Shown here: positions 1-7,476 of the stretch, piece by piece
Numbering within the stretch: position 1 is the stretch's first letter
Layout of the letters: the number at the start of each line of letters is the position of its first letter
Assembly (NCBI RefSeq): GCF_036227205.1
Contig: NZ_CP109442.1
Coordinates: forward strand, 10,006,920-10,070,919
From: Amycolatopsis sp. NBC_01480
GTDB taxonomy: Bacteria; Actinomycetota; Actinomycetes; Mycobacteriales; Pseudonocardiaceae
DNA: 64,000 bases
Direction of reading: 5' to 3'
Notes under the pieces: model-generated
Database searches by the model: none
The model's input: the letters and a program-made list of their open reading frames with translations, nothing else
Told to the model about the DNA's origin: nothing
Translations under genes and position numbers: made by a program

Positions 1-705
1 GGCGGCGGCGAGGATTCCCCAGGACATGATGGAAGTGAATCAGCTGCTCCCCCGGGCGGCCCCCATCCCTCCCCCGAACGGACGGCACGAAACCGCCATT
101 CGCCCGGGCCGCTGAGCGCGACTCGCCGGGTTTACCCGGTGCGACAGCCGCCGATGTCAGCGCCAGGGAGTGTCGCGGTCTCGGCCGGCGACGGATCGGC
201 TGGCGCGGGTCCGGAGGTCTTGCGCCCACCAGAGCGGCGGCTGGTTCGGGCAGCAGCAGCGAGAAGACGGGCGAGGCAAGCAGCTTGGTGCACATCGCGG
301 CCGGCATGCTCGCAAACCGGGAAGCCGGTCACCGGATTCCCCGGCGACCGAGGTGACGAGAATCCTGGGCCTGCTTCGAGTGTCCAAAGCAGACTTCGAG
401 CAGGACGCCCGGCGCTCCCGGGAATGACGGCGTCCGAACTCGCGACGGCGGACCTGTGGGCCACCGGCGTCACCCCCCGGCGTGCATCCCGTCGCGTTTC
501 TCCGCGCCCACGTCGAGCGCCTCGGCGCCCCTCGAGCGCGCTGCCCGCCGTCCCGGACGGCACGCGTATCAAGATCGGCGGCGCCGTGACGCACAAACAG
601 CGCCCGGCCACCGATCACGGGATGGACGCGTTTCGACCGCCGTCCGCTGGGTACCCGGATCTTGCTCCGCTGATGGGGCGATGACGAAGGCAGGAGAACG
701 ATTCG
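1..705. other. No gene supported
   Basis: Open frames exist on both strands, but they overlap one another, are arginine, proline and alanine rich, and match no family I recognise. I see no ribosome site followed by a plausible protein until position 706. Confidence 0.5.
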
Positions 706-867
706 ATGATGGCGTTGCTGGGGATTCTGCTCGTGGTCTGGCTGGTGTGCGTGGTGGTCGGCATCGCCGTGAAGGGCTTGGTCTGGCTGCTGGTGGTCGG
801 GATCGTGCTGTTCGTGGCGACGGCGGCGGTCGGGTTCGTCAAGCGCAAGGCCCTCGGGCGCCGGTGA
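706..867 (+). CDS. Small hydrophobic membrane protein (53 aa)
   Basis: The frame begins with two consecutive ATG codons preceded by CAGGAGAACG as ribosome site. The product is almost entirely hydrophobic: two closely spaced membrane segments at about residues 3-22 and 24-43 (Leu, Val, Ile, Ala, Trp), with a short basic tail (VKRKALGRR). Small hydrophobic proteins of this size are common in actinomycetes and have no assigned function. It stands alone, convergent with the heat-shock regulator gene at 911-1516. Function unknown; the call rests on the start signal and amino-acid composition. Confidence 0.6.
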   Translation: MMALLGILLVVWLVCVVVGIAVKGLVWLLVVGIVLFVATAAVGFVKRKALGRR

Positions 868-910
868 CGAAGTCGTGGTGATCACGCGAACGTTTCGTGT
901 GCCCGGGAAA

Positions 911-1516
911 TCACTGCGGCTTGTGCCGGCGTTCGGCGATGGCCTGTTGGCGTACGTTGTCGCTCTGCTTGCCCACCGCGGCGACCCGGTCGGCCAGATC
1001 GGTGTGCCCGATGAGGTAGCGGTGGGTGGCGGCCAGCGGTGCCAGCAGCGCGGCCGCGTCATCCTCGCCGAGGGCCTCGGCCAGATTCGCGGCGGCGCGC
1101 CGGCCCGCGGCCGGCATGCCCTCGGCGCCGCTGACGTGGGCGGCGAGCTGGCGTAGAACGGTGGCCTGACGGCGTGCCCACGCCGTGACAGCCCGGTCTC
1201 CCGCCCGCCGGTCACGTTGCGCGTCGACCCGGCCCTCCCCGGTGCTCTCCCCGGTTTCCGACGGGCGCAGGCGCAGGTAGCGGCGCTCCGCGGCCTGTCT
1301 GCTTGCGACCCCGAGCGCGGGGGCCAGCGCCGCCCAGCTCACCCGCTCGGCCCGTGCGGCCGTGATCAGTTCCGGCTCCCAGCGGTTCAGCTCCTCGCGC
1401 AACCCGTGCAGCGCGACCAGCGCGCTCAGGAGCGCACCCCCATCCGCCGTGCCGGCACGGGCGTCGTCGACCGCTTGCCGTAGCTCGTGCAGCTGGTTTT
1501 CCAGCTCACTGTCCAT
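911..1516 (-). CDS. HSP18-type transcriptional regulator (RheA-like)
   Basis: 201 aa. Residues about 1-80 are an acidic helical region followed by a helix-turn-helix-like stretch (VSWAALAPALGVASRQAAE) of the kind found in actinomycete proteins annotated as HSP18 regulators; the rest is Ala/Arg rich with no clear domain. The gene is divergent from the DUF6292 gene. Between the two starts lies an inverted repeat TGTCAAC-N5-GATGACA, which matches in form the operator I recall for the Streptomyces albus thermosensor repressor RheA (TGTCATC-N5-GATGACA). The same operator form lies in front of the hsp18 gene at 4018. I infer that this protein represses both promoters and its own; sequence relationship to RheA itself was not tested. 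Confidence 0.65.
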   Translation of the reverse strand: MDSELENQLHELRQAVDDARAGTADGGALLSALVALHGLREELNRWEPELITAARAERVSWAALAPALGVASRQAAERRYLRLRPSETGESTGEGRVDAQRDRRAGDRAVTAWARRQATVLRQLAAHVSGAEGMPAAGRRAAANLAEALGEDDAAALLAPLAATHRYLIGHTDLADRVAAVGKQSDNVRQQAIAERRHKPQ

Positions 1517-1543
1517 CAGGTCAACCTTTCGACGACTACCTGC

Positions 1544-1571
1544 TTGTCAACCAGTAGATGACATGTTAGAA
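1544..1571 (+). promoter_or_regulatory. Promoter and RheA-type operator of the DUF6292 gene
   Basis: A -35-like TTGTCA (1544-1549) and a -10-like TTAGAA (1566-1571) are 16 bp apart. The inverted repeat TGTCAAC-N5-GATGACA (1545-1563) covers the -35 box and spacer. The same arrangement, with the same 16-bp spacing and boxes, recurs before hsp18 at 4069-4096. It lies between divergent genes, so it may control both. Confidence 0.6.
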
Positions 1572-1622
1572 CCGGAGGGCGTGTTGACGAAACCCTTGTC
1601 ACCGATCCAGGAGGTGGAACCG

Positions 1623-2060
1623 ATGTTGATGCGCACCGGCCCGTTCCCCGATTTCGCGACCGGCCATCATCCCGCCGCCCTGGCGTTGCGCGCCTATCTG
1701 GCCGCTGTCACCGGCGAGCTGGGTATCGGGCTTGAATCCTGCACGGTGGACCACGCCAAGCCGCTGAGCGCCTACATCGCCCTGGACGGCCACCCGCACT
1801 ACCCCGGACGGGACCTCGCGCTGTTGTGGGACGAGGAACGCGGCTGGGCGGCCGCCGTCGAAACCCACTCCGGGGAAGACCTCATCATCCTGCGCTACCT
1901 CGACTCCCCGGCGGTGGCCCCCTCGCCGCACAGCGTCGCGCGGTTCGCGCGCGCGGTGCTCGAGGACGACCACGCCTGCGGCCGTCCCGACCCCGTGACC
2001 ATCCGCACCGCCGGCACCCCCGAGGCGATCGCCGAACTCCTCCGGCGAGAGCTGCCCTGA
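1623..2060 (+). CDS. DUF6292 family protein
   Basis: 145 aa. The ATG at 1623 is chosen because CCAGGAGGTGG lies just upstream; an earlier in-frame ATG at 1563 lies inside the promoter. The body (residues about 20-140) has the features of DUF6292 proteins: an Ala/Leu-rich helix, a short beta region around LALLWDEERGWAAAV, and a C-terminal helix. These proteins are common in actinomycetes and have no known activity. Its first residues (MLMRTGPF) nearly equal those of Hsp18 (MLMRTDPF), and the shared DNA continues upstream through ribosome site and promoter, so the 5' end was copied between the two genes. Likely heat-inducible by association (inference). Confidence 0.75.
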   Translation: MLMRTGPFPDFATGHHPAALALRAYLAAVTGELGIGLESCTVDHAKPLSAYIALDGHPHYPGRDLALLWDEERGWAAAVETHSGEDLIILRYLDSPAVAPSPHSVARFARAVLEDDHACGRPDPVTIRTAGTPEAIAELLRRELP

Positions 2061-2185
2061 GCACGGAACCAGGTCGCCCGGTTCTGTCTCGCCGCTCCGC
2101 TCAGTGTGACGGTCATCGCCTCGGGAGTAGGTGGAAAGCCAAGGGGTACCCGGGATTGTCGACCAGATTCTCCCAGGAGGCCTCG

Positions 2186-3166
2186 ATGTTGCTGCCCGAT
2201 CCCCGGGGTGCGGTGAGCGCCGGGCTCATCGATCTGCTGCGCCGTGATCCGTCCACTGTGGAGTACCAGCCGGTTCCGGATACCGACGCCGAGGACCTTC
2301 AGCTGTCGTTGTGGGTCTGCTACGAGCTGTGCTACCGCGGGTTCGAGAGAGTCGATCCGGACTGGGACGGCGCTCCCGCACTGATGACGATCCGCCGCGT
2401 ACTGGAAAACAGGTGGCTGGGCACATTGCGCGGGATCGCGGTCCCGGAGCGGGTCACTGATGTGCCACGAGCGCTGGCGGAGCTGGTGGCGGCCGATGAG
2501 GGGCCGCCGCTGGCGAAGTTCCTGCAGACGAAGGCGACCGCGGAGCAGTTCGCGGAATTCGTGGCGCACCGGTCGGTGTATCACCTGAAGGAAGCGGACC
2601 CGCACAGCTGGGCCATTCCGCGGCTGAGCGGTCGGGCCAAGGCCGCCCTGGTCGAGATCCAGGCCGACGAGTACGGCCAGGGAAAGCTGGAGCGGATGCA
2701 CTCCGAACTGTTCCGCGCCACAATGCGTTCACTGGGACTGGACGACGCCTACGGGCACTACGTCGGGCAGGCACCGGCAACGACGCTGGCAGTGAGCAAC
2801 CTGATGTCACTGTTCGGGCTCAACCGGCGGTGGCTCGGCGCGGCGCTCGGGCACCTGGCCGTGTTCGAGATGACGTCGTCGCTGCCGAACCGGCGTTACG
2901 GCAACGGTTTACGCCGGCTCGGCGGGGACGCCACGGCGACGCGGTTCTTCGACGAGCACGTGGAAGCGGACGCGGTGCACGAGCAGATCGCGGCTCACGA
3001 CCTGTGCGGCAGCTACGCCGCAGACAACCCGGAAGCGGCCGGCGACATCCTGTTCGGCGCGGCGTGCGCCCTGACCGTCGAAGCCCGGTTCGGGACCCAC
3101 CTGCTGGACCGATGGACGAGCGGGACGCCGAGCCTGCTGCAGGGCGGACTCCCCGGGGCGGCGTAG
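2186..3166 (+). CDS. Iron-containing redox enzyme family protein (haem-oxygenase-like fold)
   Basis: 326 aa; ATG at 2186 has CCCAGGAGG eight bases upstream. The protein is almost all helical, and has the signature of the haem-oxygenase-like di-iron family: a conserved Glu in ELCYRGFE (near residue 45), histidines in FVAHRSVYHLKE (near 135) and Glu/Asp-Glu in LVEIQADEYGQG (near 160), then His-containing helices (EHVEADAVHEQI) near 265. These are candidate iron ligands. Family members include oxygenases and oxidases; the substrate here is unknown. The CDGSH iron-sulfur protein converges from the other side, ten bases downstream, a pairing common in actinomycetes that suggests a joint redox role. 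Confidence 0.8.
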   Translation: MLLPDPRGAVSAGLIDLLRRDPSTVEYQPVPDTDAEDLQLSLWVCYELCYRGFERVDPDWDGAPALMTIRRVLENRWLGTLRGIAVPERVTDVPRALAELVAADEGPPLAKFLQTKATAEQFAEFVAHRSVYHLKEADPHSWAIPRLSGRAKAALVEIQADEYGQGKLERMHSELFRATMRSLGLDDAYGHYVGQAPATTLAVSNLMSLFGLNRRWLGAALGHLAVFEMTSSLPNRRYGNGLRRLGGDATATRFFDEHVEADAVHEQIAAHDLCGSYAADNPEAAGDILFGAACALTVEARFGTHLLDRWTSGTPSLLQGGLPGAA

Positions 3167-3175
3167 GTCTCCGGT

Positions 3176-3469
3176 TCAGCGGTTGCCGCGGCTCGGCGCA
3201 CGGAAACCCCTGACCTTGTGGGTGCCGTCGCAGAACGGCTTGACGGCCGAGAGCCCGCAGCGGCACAACGCCACTGTGTCCCGGCCGGGATCGATCACCA
3301 CACCGTCCTGGGAACAGATCTCGAACCGGCCGCGGACCAGCAACGGGCCGTCCTCGTACGGGGTGATTGTCACGCCATCATCGCTCACCCGCGCCGGATA
3401 CCCGACAGGACCGATGACCAATCCCGGGACGTGCAGCCGATGCCTGGTCGGCCTGTTCGACTCGACCAT
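3176..3469 (-). CDS. CDGSH iron-sulfur domain protein
   Basis: Up to 97 aa. The C-terminal half has the [2Fe-2S] binding motif CRCGLSAVKPFCDGTH at about residues 69-84, giving the three Cys plus one His ligands of the family. The preceding stretch (about 25-60) is a small beta domain (TITPYEDGPLLVRGRFEI). No ribosome site is visible before the ATG at 3469, and a GTG about 28 codons in (VSDDGVTITP) could be the real start, giving about 69 aa, the usual size. It likely supplies electrons or stores a cluster for the neighbouring haem-oxygenase-like enzyme; that link is inferred from adjacency. Confidence 0.8.
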   Translation of the reverse strand: MVESNRPTRHRLHVPGLVIGPVGYPARVSDDGVTITPYEDGPLLVRGRFEICSQDGVVIDPGRDTVALCRCGLSAVKPFCDGTHKVRGFRAPSRGNR

Positions 3470-3546
3470 GTTCGCCGTAATCGCCGCTGCAGCGGACGGC
3501 CCCTGGCTTCAGTCACACGCAGGTCCGCCGTCGTGCCGCAAAGCCG

Positions 3547-3578
3547 GGACGGGAGCCCGCGGCTGCGGGCTCCCGTCC
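3547..3578 (-). terminator. Hairpin terminator after hsp18
   Basis: A perfect 14-bp GC-rich stem (3547-3560 with 3565-3578) around a four-base loop lies 11 nt past the hsp18 stop. The U tract is weak, as is usual in high-GC actinomycetes. Confidence 0.7.
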
Positions 3579-3589
3579 GCGAAGGGGGG

Positions 3590-4018
3590 TCAGGCGTTGA
3601 TTTCCTTGCGCTCCGGGCGTGTTCCGGTGATCGCGACGCGCCGGGGCTTCGCCTTCTCGGCGACCGGGATGCGCAAGGTCAGCACGCCGGCCTCGTAGCC
3701 GGCGGTGATGTGACCGGTGTCGAGGGAGTCGCCGAGGAACAGCTGGCGGGAGAACACGCCGAGCGATCGTTCGCAGACCTGCATCTGCACGTCCTCACCG
3801 GAGGGCAGCGGCCGGCGTTCGGCCTTCACCGTGAGCACGTTGCGCTCGATGTCGACCTCGATCGCATCGGGGTCGACACCCGGCAGATCGAAGGAGACGA
3901 CGAACTCGTCGCCGGCGCGGTAGGCGTCCATAGGCATCGCGCTCGGCTTGGACCAGGTCCCGGTCGCCTGCTGGGCGACGCGCTCGAGCTCGCGGAACGG
4001 GTCGGTGCGCATCAACAT
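3590..4018 (-). CDS. hsp18: Hsp20/alpha-crystallin small heat-shock protein
   Basis: 142 aa, the usual length for actinobacterial Hsp18. The start at 4018 follows CCAGGAGGTGGAAC. The alpha-crystallin domain spans about residues 30-125: [20 protein letters not shown] is its first strands, and the conserved A-x-Y-x-x-G-V-L motif is [10 protein letters not shown] near residue 105, followed by [12 protein letters not shown]. It is an ATP-independent holdase that binds unfolding proteins in the cytoplasm. Upstream lies a RheA-type operator across the promoter, so heat release of a repressor is the probable control. Downstream is a strong hairpin, so the gene is monocistronic. Confidence 0.93.
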   Translation of the reverse strand: MLMRTDPFRELERVAQQATGTWSKPSAMPMDAYRAGDEFVVSFDLPGVDPDAIEVDIERNVLTVKAERRPLPSGEDVQMQVCERSLGVFSRQLFLGDSLDTGHITAGYEAGVLTLRIPVAEKAKPRRVAITGTRPERKEINA

Positions 4019-4068
4019 CGGGTTCCACCTCCTGGGGTCAACGGTTCTGTTGTCAACACGCACTGAAG

Positions 4069-4096
4069 TTCTAACATGTCGTCCATAGGATGACAA
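4069..4096 (-). promoter_or_regulatory. hsp18 promoter with RheA-type operator
   Basis: Read on the minus strand: TTGTCA, 16 bp, TTAGAA. The operator TGTCATC-N5-GACGACA (4077-4095) differs by one base from the symmetric RheA-type sequence I recall from Streptomyces albus. The layout matches 1544-1571 base for base in the boxes and spacing. Confidence 0.65.
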
Positions 4097-4210
4097 GTGC
4101 AATGTCAGCGAAAGGGCGACAAGGGTCCGGTCGGCCTCCACGGCTTCGCGACGCGGGTGAACCGTGGTGGCCCCGGCGCGAGATGCCGCCATGCGGCCAC
4201 GGCGACCGGC

Positions 4211-4242
4211 GCGCGCCCCGGGCCAGGCCGCCCGGGGCGCGC
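4211..4242 (-). terminator. GC-only hairpin
   Basis: A perfect 13-bp stem (4211-4223 with 4230-4242) with a six-base loop. It lies 124 nt past the stop of the gene at 4366-4635 and upstream of the hsp18 promoter. Probable terminator of the former; it has no U tract. Confidence 0.45.
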
Positions 4243-4365
4243 ATCCACTCCCCGCGGTACTGGTCTTTGCTCGCGACCAGCCAGGTCGCCGGGATGGCCT
4301 GAGGGGCGCCGGGTGGCGCCGACGGTCCGCGGTGCCACCCAGCCGGGTACCCACCCATGCCGTGG

Positions 4366-4635
4366 TCAGATGCCCAGGCGGCTATAGAGGCGGCTGGCGA
4401 GGGTGGCGGCGAGCTGGTTGAGGTGTGCGGTGGGTTCGGATTGGGCGTACTGGCCCAGCAATTCCGCCACGGCGCGCGCCTCGGTCTCCGAGAGCAGCGT
4501 GATCCACCGTTCGCGATGTCCCTGCTCGACCAGCCTGGCAAGGATGCGGGCGTAGTCCTGGTGGTCGCGCACACCGTCGAGGCCGAACGGGTCCTGGGGC
4601 GCGAACTGGTCCCGTGGCGCGATGGAGTCGGTCAT
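4366..4635 (-). CDS. Hypothetical protein (89 aa)
   Basis: A ribosome-like GAAGGGTGATG lies before the ATG at 4635. The product is acidic-neutral and predicted mainly helical, with a short N-terminal low-complexity part ([13 protein letters not shown]) followed by three helices (residues about 22-45, 48-65 and 68-88). I recognise no family. It lies between hsp18 and the long leader of the MerR-type gene; its own start is divergent from that leader's promoter. Coding is supported by the natural-looking amino-acid composition and start signal. Confidence 0.55.
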   Translation of the reverse strand: MTDSIAPRDQFAPQDPFGLDGVRDHQDYARILARLVEQGHRERWITLLSETEARAVAELLGQYAQSEPTAHLNQLAATLASRLYSRLGI

Positions 4636-4750
4636 CCCGCATCACCCTTCAGTGTGTCGTCCTCTGCAGGCCGGCCGCGCCGGCCTGCGGATTCTCTGGC
4701 TCCGGCGGTCTTCTACGTCGAAGTCAGGAGCAAATCTATGGTGACGGGGG

Positions 4751-4780
4751 TAGACATTCAACCTCGGGTGTGTGTAGTGT
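4751..4780 (+). promoter_or_regulatory. Sigma70-like promoter
   Basis: TAGACA at 4751-4756 and TAGTGT at 4775-4780 with an 18-bp spacer, in an AT-richer patch. Transcription would begin near 4787 and run toward the MerR-type gene, which starts more than 600 nt later. Confidence 0.4.
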
Positions 4781-4786
4781 TCTGCT

Positions 4787-5407
4787 CATACCGAGAGAGA
4801 CAACGTCGATCAGGCGCGGGAGATGACGAACTACCCGCGAGGTGAGACAGGACGGCCAGGCAGGACGAAGCCAATCTGTGGACAGGTTTCGGCTGGTGGC
4901 CGGGAAGTACCGGGATCGGGCAGTGAAGAAGTGCATGGCAAGGCCGGTCCCGGCGCAGTAGTGCAAGTGCAGTAACGCAATGGCAAGACAGGTAGTGGCA
5001 GGAACGGCCAGGTGGCCGGAGCCGTTCGTTGATGGGGCTTCGGGCAGTGGCCAGCGGCGTGACGCGTGCTGGGGCCGATCAGTGGAAGGGTTCCAGCCGG
5101 TGACGCTCGCAGTAGTCGCAGTTCACGAAGTGATGCAAGGTAAGGGAACACTGGAAGGAAGGGAAAGGGCACATCATTGGATCGCCCGCTGCGGCCGGGT
5201 AATTGCGCCGCGCGGGTACCGCAGTCCCATCAGATTGGAAGGTGGTTCTCGGTTACGAGTAAGCGATCTCCGTGTCATCCGTCTCTCGGGCGGACACAGC
5301 GGATACAGGAAGTCGGCCTCAGGGCCGGTTGACAATGGTGAAACCCAACCCCTTGGGGACCCCGGATGCCACGCGGCATCCGGGGTCCCTTGTGATGTGG
5401 AGGTGGA
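4787..5407 (+). other. Long untranslated leader or non-coding RNA
   Basis: About 620 nt between a plausible promoter and the MerR-type start codon without a credible protein. The plus strand is purine rich in places (for example near 5150-5165) and has short recurring words such as GTGCA and GGCAAG around 4930-5000. It ends in a strong hairpin just before the ribosome site. It could be a regulatory leader or a separate RNA. Confidence 0.35.
5356..5389 (+). terminator. Perfect 15-bp hairpin 18 nt before the MerR-type start
   Basis: The arms 5356-5370 and 5375-5389 are exact complements around a four-base loop. It sits directly before the ribosome site GGAGGTGG of the gene at 5408. It could end a leader RNA or act as an attenuator; the tail has few T residues. 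Confidence 0.5.
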
Positions 5408-5746
5408 ATGATTCCTGGCCAACGCGAGACCCCCGCTCCCGGTTCGGGCGGGACCGACAAGTTCGACGACGATCAGTACCCCGCCTACACGATGGGCCGG
5501 GCCGCCGAGATGATCGGCGCGACGCAAGGGTTCCTGCGCAGCCTCGACGAGGCCGGCTTCCTGGCGCCGCAGCGCTCCGCCGGCGGCCACCGCCGCTACT
5601 CCCGCCACCAGCTCCGTCTCGCCGCGCGCGTGCGGGAGCTGGTCGACCACGGCACCGGCCTCGACGCGGCCTGCCGCATCGTCACCCTCGAAGACCAGCT
5701 CCACGAAGCCCAGCGTGAGAACACCGAACTCCGCTCCGCCGAGTGA
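5408..5746 (+). CDS. MerR-type helix-turn-helix regulator
   Basis: 112 aa. The start is set by GGAGGTGG. After a disordered N-terminus (residues 1-25) comes a winged helix of MerR type: MGRAAEMIGATQGFLRSLDE (about 29-48), then the wing SAGGHRRYSRHQL (about 57-69). The C-terminal helix (LEDQLHEAQRENTEL, about 95-109) looks like a dimerisation coiled coil. There are no conserved metal-binding cysteines and no effector domain, so it is a short MerR relative of a type widespread in actinomycetes. The long leader with a hairpin right before the start suggests post-transcriptional control (inference). Target unknown. Confidence 0.8.
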   Translation: MIPGQRETPAPGSGGTDKFDDDQYPAYTMGRAAEMIGATQGFLRSLDEAGFLAPQRSAGGHRRYSRHQLRLAARVRELVDHGTGLDAACRIVTLEDQLHEAQRENTELRSAE

Positions 5747-6087
5747 TCCTGCGAACCCTGGAGTGCGGCCGGAACCCCGCGGAGGCTGAACGGCGCACCG
5801 CGGTCCGGTGACGCGCGATCGACGAGGTGCTCGCCTGCGCCGAAACCGCCTCATTCGTTGAGGTGGAAGAGGTTTGCCGGTCCGGTCATCGTGCGCGGCG
5901 CGCCGGCTGGTGGACGTGCGGCGTCGCGGTCTTCGCGGGCATGTACTCAACCGGCGGGCCGGCTCGACCGTGGAGACGGACTGGACCTTCGGTGCGCGGC
6001 GGCACCGCCCTGCCGAGTGCGCGGGATGGACGCGAGCTCGTCGACGACGGTCGTCAACGCCCGCAGGCCAAAGCGCAGATTGAAGAG
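5747..6087. other. No gene supported
   Basis: Short frames overlap in both directions and have no family resemblance. This is the last stretch before the tRNA scar and is read here as chromosomal flank. Confidence 0.4.
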
Positions 6088-6133
6088 TGGGGCGGGTCGG
6101 GCTCGAACCGACGGCCAAGGGATTATGAGTCCT
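6088..6133 (-). other. 3' half of a tRNA with CAU anticodon (attachment-site scar)
   Basis: On the minus strand this reads anticodon loop CTCATAA (anticodon at 6127-6125), the 3' anticodon stem, a perfect T arm (GTCGG, seven-base loop with TTCGAGC, CCGAC), the 3' acceptor strand CCGCCCC and discriminator A. The 5' half is absent: no GGGGCGG acceptor or D arm lies upstream, and the 5' anticodon-stem strand already pairs imperfectly. Integrases of actinomycete integrative elements use tRNA 3' ends as attachment sites. The orientation puts chromosome to the left and element to the right. Confidence 0.75.
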
Positions 6134-6520
6134 CCTGGGGTTAGCGCTGTGCTGACCTGCGAAAACGCAGGTACCGAGCGAGCGTTCGGCGCAAAATCCC
6201 TTGGGTTTGAAAAGTTCACCCGGACGACGTAGCAGACAGGCCTAGCGTAGCGATCTCGGTCGCAAGTCACCGCGCCTTCGGCGAGGTCTGGGTGGGGTTC
6301 GCCGAGGTCCTCACAGTCGTCCGCCGGGCCCGAGGAGGCATCCGCGCAGAGAGCGATCCAGCCCACCCTCTATCTCGACCTTGCCGCCACCAGCAGCGCG
6401 AGCACACGGTCTCCGCTCCTTCGGGCCAGAAGCGCAGGAACGCCCGAGCCCAGACGACGACCGACTCGAAGTGCAACGCGGGAGCCCACCTCGACAGGGA
6501 TGCAAGCCAAGCTTGCTTTC
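6134..6520. other. No gene supported
   Basis: Between the tRNA scar and the first island gene. It is lower in GC than the surroundings. No integrase or excisionase-like frame is visible. Confidence 0.4.
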
Positions 6521-6797
6521 ATGGCTAAAGCGCAGATCACACCGCACCAACGGCTCGATGAGAAGCGCAAGTGGATCGCGTCCCTCGACTTCGGTGGCAT
6601 CGCCATCGGCGGCGACGAGACGATGCTTCGCGAACTCGGCAACGCGTATCTCCGGACGTTCGAGGCGGCGGCCGAGACCGAGGCTGACGTCGACGCCACC
6701 GTCCAGAAGCTCCGTCGGGTGCGGACACCCCTGGACGCAGATCGCGGCAGTTCTCGGTGTGACCCGGCAGGCGGCGACCGAGAAGTTCGGAGGATGA
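6521..6797 (+). pseudogene. Small helix-turn-helix protein gene with a frameshift
   Basis: The first frame gives MAKAQITPHQRLDEKR and continues as a helical, acidic domain to about 6715 (QKLRR). There the sense passes to another frame, which reads GHPWTQIAAVLGVTRQAAT and stops at 6797. That second part is a classic helix-turn-helix (AAVLGVTRQAA) found at the C-terminus of many small actinomycete proteins. The corrected gene would end four bases before the ATG at 6802, so the two form an operon. The shift near 6715-6725 is either a true mutation or a sequencing error. Target unknown. Confidence 0.6.
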
Positions 6798-6801
6798 CTC
6801 G

Positions 6802-7476
6802 ATGGACGTCGGCAGCATCGCCGCCGCCATCGCCTTCGGGGCGATGTGCGTCGCGGTTTGGCAGGCTGCAGAGGCTCGACGCGCTCGCAAGACCGCGAGC
6901 GAGCAAGCCCGGATCGCCGAAGAGGCGTTGGCGGAGACCCGGAAACAAACGGAGCTAGCGCGCGATGCCCGAACGAACGCGGCTCTTAACCTGGACGCGG
7001 CAGAGAAAGCGGCGGCCGCGGCACAGGCCAGCGCCGGCGAGGCACGCACGGCGAACGCATTAGCCCGGGAACAGCACGCCCGCGAGAAGGCCGCGAAGAC
7101 CGGGGCCGCGCTGGCGAGGGCGAGGAAGGTTCACATCGAGATTAGCGGAATGGGCGGATACCGCGTCCATGTTCACAACGGTGCGGAAGAGCATGTTTAC
7201 CAGGTCGAACTCGAGAATTTCATGAGGGTTGACCGGCCCTCGTGGGGATGGCGGATTTCTCCCACTGTGATGGGCGCGGCATCGATGCACGACCGGATCG
7301 ATCCTGGTCACGAGGAGTCCAGGTTCTTTGTCGAAATGCTCGACGAAGACGGAGCGCGACAGCCGTTCGATCTCGCGGGCAACCACGTCGAGGTCACCAT
7401 TGGCTACTCCGACACAGACGGGCAACGCTGGCGGCGTACCGATTCCGGCGATCCGGAACCCGTCGACAATGCCTAG
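6802..7476 (+). CDS. Membrane-anchored coiled-coil protein, function unknown
   Basis: 224 aa. Residues 3-20 are a single membrane segment (IAAAIAFGAMCVAVWQAA). Residues about 22-105 form a long Ala/Glu/Arg coiled coil. Residues about 110-215 form a beta-rich domain with the pattern HIEISGMGGYRVHVHNGAEE. The layout resembles small envelope or phage-exclusion-type accessory proteins, but no family is recognised. It follows the broken helix-turn-helix gene by four bases. Its TAG stop falls in the CTAG target of the IS1380 element, and the TA of that stop is also the target of an older IS630 remnant, so the true C-terminus may have been lost to that insertion. Confidence 0.65.
   Translation: MDVGSIAAAIAFGAMCVAVWQAAEARRARKTASEQARIAEEALAETRKQTELARDARTNAALNLDAAEKAAAAAQASAGEARTANALAREQHAREKAAKTGAALARARKVHIEISGMGGYRVHVHNGAEEHVYQVELENFMRVDRPSWGWRISPTVMGAASMHDRIDPGHEESRFFVEMLDEDGARQPFDLAGNHVEVTIGYSDTDGQRWRRTDSGDPEPVDNA

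Noticed and set aside
132..1215. Several long overlapping open frames on both strands
   Set aside because: They are GC-driven shadows with Arg/Pro/Ala-rich composition, no ribosome sites and no family resemblance.
4831..5172. A 113-codon minus-strand frame in the MerR leader
   Set aside because: Its Pro/Leu/Thr/Ser-rich translation is unlike a folded protein and it has no start signal; the region is read as untranslated leader of the plus strand.
6088..6180. A complete tRNA gene on the minus strand
   Set aside because: No 5' acceptor strand or D arm is present upstream of the anticodon; only the 3' half folds.
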